This document shows positions 20,931 to 29,341 of a stretch of DNA of 40,325 nucleotides, one piece after another; the stretch's first letter is position 1, and each line of letters opens with the position of its first letter. The notes below the pieces were generated by a model. That model was given only the letters and a program-made list of their open reading frames with translations, was not told the origin of the DNA and searched no databases. The position numbers and the translations under genes were made by a program. Source of the DNA: Branchiostoma floridae (Eukaryota; Chordata; Leptocardii; Amphioxiformes; Branchiostomatidae); contig NC_049979.1 in NCBI RefSeq assembly GCF_000003815.2, positions 25,664,090-25,704,414 of the forward strand, in the 5' to 3' direction.

Positions 20931-22243
20931 TCTAAGGCCCATTTAGAATTCCCACCCGAATGGCCCCGAATGCGGCACGAATTTTGGAAAAAACTTCATT
21001 CCGGCTGGTTCTGCTTGATTCCTGCTGATTCAGTTTCAGCGGTTTCGGATTCGGCCCTATTAGCGTGGACTGGATCCCCCGACCAATTTCCCGAGTTTTC
21101 TACGATCCCCATGCATACCGCCATAGAAAGGCCCGATGGAGGCTATAAAAAGGTCTATTTGCTTCTGTCGTACCTGTAGAAATGCGAACATGGAAATACT
21201 CGTACAACGACTAATGTCTGGGTAAATGATATCTGATGCATTAAACATGAATTAGGTATCAATGTACAGAATCGCTCTAATTCTTCCACGTAAATGCAAG
21301 ACAGTGTATGGCCGATTTGAGACGTGCTTTGTGCGCCCTCTATCGGTTGTAATGATGATGACAAATACAGCAAACGTAAACGCTTGAGTGGAAATAAAGT
21401 TGCACCCTCACTCCATTTGGGGCACGCTTGCGGTATTGCGCGGGGTTCGCGACAATAATATGTGGACAGGTGTTGGGAAGACCAAGATCAAGGTCAACTT
21501 TGCTGCCCTGCTGTGTGACGTTGGTACCGCAGCAGAAATTCTCCTTTTTTTGCATTTTTTGACCTGGACCTGCTGTGGTCTCGATTTTTTGGTTGCGGAT
21601 AATTGGAAAACGCGTTGTATGCTTGGCCCCCCTGGCAGTTCACTCTGGCACTGCAGGGGCGTTTTTAAAAATATTTTCTTAACAAAGGAACAACGAATGT
21701 CCATGATTTTCGGTATGCAGGTAGTTTAGACATAGATGCAGACAATGCCATGAAAATTCAAATTATGAAAATTAGGGATTTATTTGCATAAATAATGAGG
21801 AAAATCTGTAGTTTTAGTGTTTCAACAATAGGACTTTCATACAATACATGTAATGTACATAATTCATGGCAAGTGACACATAAACATATACTAATTATGT
21901 AAATGAAACTCTTATTTGCATGATTTATGTAAAGAGTCTTCCAATTACAATATATAATCCACAAAACGGTTGAAGTAGTGGTCAGAGATAGGTGGCGATG
22001 AGAGAGAAAGAGAAAACAGAAAAAGAGAGTGGGGGAGAGAAAAGGAAGTCGAGGATGCAACCTTGGGGTACGTGTTTTTGAAGTGCGTATCTCCGAGAGT
22101 TCCTTGTGCGCTGTATCCACTTATAGATTTACCCAATCCTTTGTATTCCGTCTATATTTTTTTAACTGATTCAATAATATTACATATATGCATATGCATG
22201 ATATATTGCCCAGCTTATATCTACTGAAACACACTGGTATATC
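20931..22243. other. Intergenic / sulfatase 3' flank
   Basis: 20940-21080 continues the GAAT-rich style and may be a relative of the neighbouring MITE. 21410-21450 resembles the arm of the foldback element at 3027-3284. 21740-22240 is AT-rich and contains the candidate poly(A) signal of the sulfatase. A GA-rich tract lies at about 21998-22048. Confidence 0.45.
21779..21784 (-). terminator. Candidate polyadenylation signal for the sulfatase gene
   Basis: TTTATT on the plus strand gives AATAAA on the minus strand, 460 nt past the stop codon at 22244. It is the first canonical hexamer I saw downstream, but the area is AT-rich, so a chance match is possible. Confidence 0.3.
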
Positions 22244-25200
22244 TTATCCATCTTCCCGTTGTGGTTCGTAATTACATGTACAAAATGGCGGCTTGCAGCA
22301 AGGCTGTACCGTCTCAGAACCCTCTTCACACTGCGCCTTTCCTGGTTCCATGCTGATCTCGTGTTTTAACTTTTCTAAAAGAATCTTTATGAGCACATCT
22401 TTATAGTCTTCTGCAGGCAAAGGATAAAGTTCACCTGGGTCTATGTTTATATTGAAGAGTAGTGGTGGTTCGTGTTGCGTGATTTCAGGCCCGTAACAGT
22501 CAAACGAGGTGTAGTAGTCCGCTATGGGCACGCCACTTGGGCAAAATTGTGTGTAGTCCATTCCGGGGAGCTCCATGGAGTAGAAATGTGCTTTGTACTC
22601 CCCGTACCTAACAGCCATTAGTCTATTGGAGCAGTAGTGAAACAGGGTCCGCGGGGAGGGAGGTGATTTACTTGTTGGAACAGCCGCCGTCTTTTCTAGC
22701 AAAATTGGAACCAGGCTTTTCCCGTCATAGATGCGATCCTTCGGTGGAGTCACACCTGCCAGCTCAGCAGCTGTCTGGAACACGTCCATGGAGCTGACCA
22801 GGTGCTGGGACACCTGGCCAGGTGCAACAACACCTGGCCACCAGGCTATTCCAGGGACACGCAACCCTCCATCCCATGTGGATGCCTTGCCACCTGCGAA
22901 ACGTACAATGGCAGTAGCGGTTACGAAACGAAATTAAGCCTTTTCAAAGATTCAAGACCAAAGAAAAGACACAAAGTGATGCTTTTTTGATAATGAAGTG
23001 TACCTTTGAGAATCCCATTTGATCCCCCCTCTGTGCAGATCTCAAGATGCCCCCCGTGATCCGACAGGAAGATCACCAGGGTTCTGTGCTGGATCTGCAG
23101 ACTGACGAGTGTTTTCAGCACCTCGCCTACAGCCCAGTCCAGCTCACGCAGACCATCCCCATATCTACCTGGGGTTACATTCCAATAATATAAAGCATGA
23201 TATAATAGGTGTAATAATATACACACACATCTGTTGTTGTCTTCTATGTGAACGATACAACAGATGTGTGTGTATATTATTACACTTATTGATACATTAA
23301 TACATCTGTTGTATCGTTCACATGGGAGACAACAACAGCTATACTGACACTGTTAATCAAAAGAAAATGTTTCTAATAACGTCCACACGAACACTTTCTC
23401 TTTTTCATATAGCCATGAAAAGTACACTAAGGTCATGACCTGTTTTAGGTAGTGCTGTGATTAGAATTTAAAAAAAATATGGCAGCAATAATCATCGCAG
23501 TCTACTACAACAACGACAACTACAGCAATATCATAACATAATTAGAAAGGCAACAATTTTGCGATAATACTGAATGTTTTCCCTGTTACATTTTTCAAGC
23601 TACTCGCACACAATGATATGCCATTCGGCTCGCCCTATAGTATTGCGTGCGAGTAAAATATGTTCCGAGTTCTAAGCTCTGATTGGTTCCAGAGGGAAGA
23701 AGAAGAAGAAGAAAGAAAAAGAAGAATACACTGCAAAAACAATATTCCATAACAAGCAAACAAACAAACAAACAAACAAAAACTAACGAAGTAGACAAAA
23801 TATTTACCTCTCCTCGATGTCTCCCTAAACCTGGGTGCAGAGAACATGTCGGTGTGCATGTGGGCAAAGGAGAGGTACAAGAAGAAGGGCGTGTCCTTGT
23901 TGTTGTGCATGAAGGCTACGGAGTCCTGTAGGAAGGAGGTCGTCAGGTTGTCGTGTCTGAAGGGCTGTTGGACCAGTGTGGCGTTCCAGTACTTGAAACA
24001 CAACATCGGGTCTGGGCTTTCCATGTGGACCTACACACATGTAAAAAAAGTGGTTTGGTAAAATATGGTTGCACGGTACAATAGGCAACATCAACAATTC
24101 AGACCACAGTGAAAATGTAGAAGATCAAAACAATTTCGATTGCCAAGTGAAAGAAGAAAATAACGCCAAGATGTGTATGGACTTTGCTTGGAATGGAACA
24201 CTCGACGGTGCTAAGAAAAAGTAAGGAAAACACCAGTGGTTGTGTCACAATATCTAAATTCTTGGCGGATTTTCAGGAACTTCTCGTAAAAAGAATGGGG
24301 AGGTATCAGATAAGAATGGCACAGAAGCGATGGATCTTTAGTCTTTCACAAAGACTGCAGCTGGTGCAACTGAGATTTATGTGTCCCGAGATTTCGGCTT
24401 TGTGTTGGAAGTTTAAGTTAAATTTCAGCTTTACATGGGTTACGTCATGTTGTTGTGATTATACGGATGACATCCGCTAGGACACTCAAAACTAATGCGA
24501 CCGTGCGTGCGGATAAAAAATGTTTGGCCAAAAAATTAGCCTTCATTGTGAAATCCAAGTGGCCAGGAAGGTATGCCGAATTGCAGATTTTTCATTTTCG
24601 TTCTTTGACATCTCCTTTGCTTCTTTGACTTTGAAATTTACCTTTTTGCTTTCTATGACATCAGTGTCCGCTTTCCTATATTTTCTTTTTTTCAATTTAC
24701 GGCATATGATGATATGTGTTCATTTTGCAGCTGCAGTATGGCCGAAAACTTGTTTGGAAACGGCCGAAAATTGATGCGCGCGTGCGTCATCCATAGAATC
24801 AAATCAACATGACCTAAAAGTGGGTTCACACGTGCGCATACGTATACGTATGTATACCCAAGTCCGTTTGAGATTCGTATGGAAGACTTAGCCTCTACCA
24901 GGCTTCACATGTCGTTAGAAAAATAGTAGATTGGACAAATACAGACACATAACATGCCAAACGAGTAATAGCTTGCCGATGAGTATGGTTTGCGACCCAG
25001 CTAACTCGTTTGGCATGTAATCTGTCTATATTTGTTCAATTTCTACTATTTTTCCAGTGACCCGTGGAGCCTGGTATACGGACCTCATACGGACTTGAAT
25101 ATATACTCACGCGTGAACCCACCTTAACGTTACGTGATAGAGTGAAGATTTCGAGGGTATTAAACTTCAGAAAACCTTGGATTCGTCGCAAGCCCAGTGG

Positions 25201-25583
25201 TTGGTAAATGGAAGGTTGGTTCCGACAAAGTCAAACCCGTGGTGGTGAGGCAGGTGTCTTCCGTCACCAGGTAAAAACTCATTAATACCTGTGGAAATGA
25301 AAGGTTTTCTTATTATATCACGTGTTGATCGTACCAGGAGTTGTAATGTTACATGTAACTAGGTAACATTGACAAATACAGACACAAATCAAATACAGAC
25401 AGTTACCAAATACAGGTACATACCAAATACAGACACATACCAAATACGGATACATACACAAATACTGACAAATACATTGCACATAAGCATAAGCACACAC
25501 CATGCATACAAACACGCATACATACACAGGCAAACGCACATACCCACATGTACACGCAATCACGCAATCACACACACACACAC

Positions 25584-25620
<37 letters not shown>

Positions 25621-25683
25621 TACAGACAAACAAACACAAAAACACAAACGTACAGGTACAGACACGCACACACACACACACAA

Positions 25684-25718
<35 letters not shown>

Positions 25719-25763
25719 GACACACACGACACACATACACACACACACAGACAGACAGACACG

Positions 25764-25818
<55 letters not shown>

Positions 25819-27371
25819 ATACACAGGCAAGCACACTCAAACAGAAACATACAAACATAAATACACACACAAAATGAACCGCACCTAGATGCCACTTGCC
25901 GACCATGCCCGTGGCGTACCCAGCCTCCTTCAGCAGCTCAGCGATGGTTGTCTCGTCCCTCGGCAGACCCCCCGTACTTGCCGGCAGGAAAACTCTGGAC
26001 CCTCCCCACACACCCACACGGACTGGGAGGCGGCCTGGGGGGAGATGGTAATGCACTCTCATTATCATATTGAATGAATGAATGAATGAAGACCTTAATT
26101 GTGCATTTTTTCCCAACCAAGCAACGTGATAGTCATCTATCGAAGTATCGAAGTATGTACAGGTCACAAAAGACGAAACATAAATGTAAAATTACTGTAG
26201 ATCTAGTCTATAAGTTCTACTTCTTCTCAATGGTAATGCTGAAAACGTAGAACTGATATGCGGCGAAGATGATGATGATGAAAACGTAGAACTGTGTATG
26301 TTCAATCTGTTTAGTAGATATATGTGGAGAAGGAGACCTCAAGCCAACCGTTCACACTTACGCCACATCTTCAGAAAAGACGCTGGAGCCGCATGTTCCC
26401 CGTTTAGGAACTTTATTCGAACCGACACACAACAAACATGTTTCGCCGTGTGGCTTCCTCAGTGTTATGGGCTCGAATGAGCATAGTACAGCATGTCCTC
26501 GCTTCTACCCTACTATATACTATATGTCCAATCTGTTTGTTACAACGTGTGAGGAATATGAATTTTTCATTGCTACTCATTTGTGAGGGAATCTAGTCTA
26601 TAGGATATGTCTAGTAGACAGCCTACGGTCGGCTGTGGTTGGCAGTTGGTCGGCGTTATTGCCTACGCGTACGCCTGCACCAGACGAATATTTCAGACAC
26701 TGAAGTTCATCTGTGTTGGTAAAAGTCATTCTGAAGCAGAGTTAAGCTTCTAACACATAAAAATGGGACTTTCCCAAATTTTCGACTGTTGAACTCTATT
26801 GTAAGAGTCTTTGTTAATGAATGAGCAATTCGTTGCTTCTGTGACGTCACGTTGTGCAGATAAAACACGTGACTCGGTGAGCATTAGACACAGCAATAGG
26901 TTGCAGAAAGTCTATGGCGCCCCACGTCTCTGTTGAGGGATGAATTAGCCCCGCTAAGAGAGAGTAGTCGGCCCACCCAATAACAATAACAATAACAAAT
27001 AGCTAAAACAACATTTTGGGCTGACCTGTCAATATCGCTGCCCTGCTAGGCGAGCACAGTGAGTCTGCGCTGTACCACTGCGTGAAGCGCATCCCCTCCG
27101 CCGCCATCTTGTCTATCTCCCCGCACTCCTGGGTAGGATGGCCGTAACTGCACAGATCCCCCCACCCCATGTCATCAGCCAACATGAGGATGATGTTAGG
27201 TTTGACAGGGACGGTGGTCTTAAGCTTGCTTCGCTCATCTCTGCTCGTCTTGGTTTTCAGGGCACCTATCCCGTCATGCAACAAAAACACTGTGACCAAG
27301 ACCACTGTGACCAACATATAGCCGGTCACGGCTGTGACGTAATTTCGATAGAAGGCCACAGTTTGACCCAT
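22244..27371 (-). CDS. Arylsulfatase (ARSA/GALNS/steryl-sulfatase group), complete six-exon gene, 548 aa
   Basis: Sulfatase that would hydrolyse sulfate esters (substrate not deducible; sulfated glycan, lipid or steroid) in the secretory/lysosomal pathway. Exons as read on the minus strand: 27371-27026, 26034-25885, 25288-25176, 24030-23808, 23168-23004, 22893-22244; all introns are GT-AG with phases 1,1,0,1,1, and the total is 1647 nt. The ATG has A at -3 and G at +4. Residues 13-32 form one hydrophobic segment (signal anchor or uncleaved signal). Active-site set: D66/D67 in [10 protein letters not shown]106 of CSPSR (formylglycine precursor), R110, K162 and H164 in GKWHLG, H260 in HMHT, D314-H315 in SDHGGH, K335 in GGKAS. 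Possible N-glycosylation sites are N219 and N231. A Cys-rich tail (CCKPPFCTC) resembles the STS end. It lacks the membrane hairpin of STS. Length is normal for the family (about 500-590). Group membership is by recognition only; exact orthology is open. Confidence 0.95.
23209..23338. repeat. Intron 4 inverted repeats, two competing hairpins
   Basis: 23209-23237 pairs perfectly with 23257-23285 (29-bp arms, 19-nt loop). A third segment, 23302-23338, pairs instead with 23231-23266 (CTGTTGTTGTCTTCTATGTG and the following bases), so the two foldings share bases. The block begins about 40 nt upstream of the exon 5 acceptor of the sulfatase pre-mRNA. Confidence 0.85.
23755..23781. repeat. (CAAA)n microsatellite in sulfatase intron 4
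   Basis: Six CAAA units, preceded at 23696-23725 by a purine-rich GAA tract. On the transcribed minus strand these are T-rich. Confidence 0.85.
24443..24817. mobile_element. MITE family M1, copy 2, in sulfatase intron 3
   Basis: Left end GTCATGTTGTTGTGATTATA CGGATGACATCC and right end GTCATCCATAGAATCAAATC then AACATGACCTA match the other M1 ends. Interior phrases shared with 33000-33320 include TTTGCTTCTTTGAC/TTCTTCTTTGACC, TCTATGACAT, CTCATTTTGCAG-like and CAGTATGG...GAAAAC..TTTGGAAAC. Confidence 0.8.
24817..25125. mobile_element. Second MITE/foldback in sulfatase intron 3
   Basis: Ends AAGTGGGTTCACACGTG and CACGCGTGAACCCACCTT are inverted repeats. Inner arms also pair: AAAAATAGTAGATTGGACAA with TTGTTCAATTTCTACTATTT, and CATGCCAAACGAGT with ACTCGTTTGGCATG. 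It abuts M1 copy 2 directly. No coding frame. Confidence 0.85.
25495..25874. repeat. (CA)n array, ~380 bp, in sulfatase intron 2
   Basis: Mostly CA with TA, CG and GA interruptions and a few AAAC steps. On the transcribed strand it is a (UG)n tract whose 5' edge starts about 10 nt after the exon 2 donor at 25884. The long Thr/His and Cys/Val frames across it are repeat artefacts. Confidence 0.95.
26071..26200 (-). mobile_element. LINE 3' end with (TTCA)n tail in sulfatase intron 1
   Basis: On the minus strand TGCACAATTAAGGTC is followed by four TTCA units (26090-26071). This matches the end of the LINE at 11471-11793 (GTACAATAAAAGTC plus CATT tail), with the poly(A) signal mutated. The tail lies only about 37 nt upstream of the exon 2 acceptor. 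The upstream extent is a guess. Confidence 0.45.
26385..26480 (-). mobile_element. Possible retroelement 3' end in sulfatase intron 1
   Basis: On the minus strand: CACTGAGGAAGCCACACGG, GAAACATGTTTG, then CGAATAAAGTTCCTAAACGG. 'GAGGAAG ... CGAAAC ... AATAAA' is a common 3' signature of Penelope-like and related retroelements. Assignment by style only. Confidence 0.35.
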
Positions 27372-27410
27372 TATACAAGCAGCAACGATCTGGTTGAGTT
27401 GAAAAGTTGA

Positions 27411-27440
27411 CGCCCCCTGAAAAACAAAACCTGTTAGACA
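27411..27440 (-). promoter_or_regulatory. Possible 5'UTR splice acceptor upstream of the sulfatase start codon
   Basis: On the minus strand a T-rich tract ends in TTTTTCAG at 27424-27417, about 45 nt before the ATG at 27371. This is a plausible acceptor for a 5'UTR intron, which would place the promoter further upstream (above 27440). No TATA box or other core promoter could be assigned. RNA evidence is absent, so this is a weak call. Confidence 0.3.
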
Positions 27441-27892
27441 ACTTTTTTAGTGACCTTTGACATGCTGGCACATGCGCTTATTCCCAATGCGTGGAAATTT
27501 TATGGAATATTTGGAGTCAAGCACGTTCGACTGTCCGTGATGAAATTTTGACTTCGAATTCATTTCCATTTCCAAACGACAGAATGTAATGTTGCTTTCA
27601 GCAGAGCAGCAGCGATAAGTAGGGGCTCCTCAAAAGGCATATCTGTGCAACCGAGGCACCTATGCACCTTAGTTTTGAAATGCTAGAGGTCGCTTTTGCA
27701 ATGCAACACCAAGAGAGGTGTTGTAGGGCCATACTAAGCACAGTAGAAGTCCCACATTCGTACATGCATACCCACCACGTGTTGTCTTGCATTTGTAGGT
27801 TTTTCTTTCAGAGCTATAACGTTACGTGTCTTTTTTTTTCGGAGGTGTGCGGGTGGGAATTGTATGGATTATTAGTTGTAAATGACTTGTTT
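27441..27892. other. Upstream flank of the sulfatase gene
   Basis: Expected to hold the promoter or 5'UTR exon of the sulfatase. No TATA box, initiator or clear first exon could be assigned. Confidence 0.4.
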
Positions 27893-28106
27893 TAACGCTA
27901 GGTCACCTTTATCCATTGGGTAACCTATATCCGTTGTTTTTTAAAACAGGGTATTTGGGGATATCACGTCGACGGACGTTGGTTTAAAATTGAAATATTT
28001 TTTTAGTACTTTACAGCCTAAAACTACCACTTGGTGTGCCCAAATACCTTGTTTTAAAAAACAATGGATATAGGTTACCCCGCGAATAAAAGTGAAGTAG
28101 CGTTAC
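27893..28106. mobile_element. MITE family M2, copy 2
   Basis: Left TAACGCTAGGTCACCTTTAT and CCTATATCCGTTGTTTTTTA; right AACAATGGATATAGGTTACC and GAAGTAGCGTTAC. Also AAAACAGGGTATTTGGG pairs with CCCAAATACCTTGTTTT. Same family as 16332-16564; interior differs. Confidence 0.85.
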
Positions 28107-28878
28107 ATATTTGAATCATTCTGGTCTTTTTTTATCATAAGGGGAAATAGCGAAGCGTAAAAGCTGATCATTTCTTAGCATTCGTGCATGTGTACAAGTT
28201 AAAGTAGTGACTAGTAATTACATATAAATGGCATGGTTACAATACAGTTGTCATGCATTGGGCACAATCTTAGTTGATACTTGGCCAGTAGGAAAGTTGT
28301 ACCTTTATCTTTTTGGCTTCCTGTCCGTTGGATGGAGGCCGTTGAGGCATCGAAATGGGCGTACATGATGATGATCCATTATGGGAATGCAATATGTATG
28401 ATTCATGGTGTAAAAGTATGGTTTGAAAGACAACAAACATACACATAAACTTCTTTCAAAATGCTATTTTTGGTTGCTCAATGGCCGTCACCTCCGCAGA
28501 AAGAGGGTACCCAGCTATCTCACGTTTCTACGCCCACTCCCCGCCATTGAGACGGCTGCTGGCGATTACGACTTCACTCAACGACACGTTAATCTTTGTG
28601 TACACTCTCCTCGTCATAACAGTTTTGACAACCTAAATCCATCCCACGTGAAACGACTCCTCCCAGCCCATTCCCCACTCTGCTAGGCTTCCGATCCACT
28701 AGTTAGGCAGATTTCCTGTTTGTGTGTATGGCGAGCCTTGCTACAGTCATTGTGTGGTGTGGCTTCAAGTATTTGTACCCTTTAGATCGCTTTGAACTAT
28801 CTATACAACAGGACAGAGGATATGGTTTCTGTGGCTCAAAATCACACATACAAGGTGCCCACTTTTCAGTAAAGATGC
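28107..28878. other. Intergenic, no gene recognised
   Basis: An 87-codon frame at 28423-28686 shows no known motif. Nothing else supported. Confidence 0.5.
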
Positions 28879-29058
28879 ACAGTCAAACCTGTATTAGGGG
28901 CCACCTCTACAGAGGGGCCACCTGTCCATAGTGGCCACTTTTTGTCGGTCCCTTGGGTATTTTATCTACAAGTTACCACCTCTATACAGAGGCCACCTGT
29001 CTATAGTGGCCAAATTTGTCCGGTCCCTTGAGTGGCCGCTATAGACAGGTTTGACTGT
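28879..29058. mobile_element. Short inverted-repeat element with internal ~75-bp duplication
   Basis: 14-bp perfect terminal inverted repeats ACAGTCAAACCTGT (28879-28892) and ACAGGTTTGACTGT (29045-29058). Inside, two units share ACCTCTA.ACAGAGG, GGCCACCTGTC.ATAGTGGCC and GTC(C)GGTCCCTTG. No frame; likely MITE. Confidence 0.85.
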
Positions 29059-29291
29059 AGTATAACGTCCTAACAAGTTTGGTGACCGACATTTTGACCA
29101 CAAGTCATCCATCATGCCGCTAGCCGCTGACTAGCTGGACGCGAGTACCCCTCCCAGTCTGGGGTATCCTTACCAGTCCCGCCCAGACGTCTTCAAGCTG
29201 TAAATCATTTCCTTACGACGCTTGTCCATCACTTCTCGTTGTTAGGTGTCTATCTGAATGTTCAATAGTCAGATACATCCAGATGTTTTCA

Positions 29292-29341
29292 AACAAACAA
29301 ACAAACAAACAAACAAACAAACAAAAAATCAAACAAACACA
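29292..29341. repeat. (CAAA)n microsatellite
   Basis: Eight CAAA units then imperfect copies. A C run follows further on at 29526-29539. Confidence 0.9.

Noticed and set aside
20647-20946. 99-codon frame as a gene
   Set aside because: It lies wholly within the 20468-20930 inverted-repeat element and has no transposase or other domain.
22731-22990. Plus-strand frames of 62-68 codons inside the sulfatase locus
   Set aside because: They are antisense shadows of sulfatase exon 6.
25318-26167. Long frames (up to 199 codons) rich in Thr/His or Cys/Val
   Set aside because: They are translations of the CA/GT array; only the stretch 25885-26034 is a real exon.
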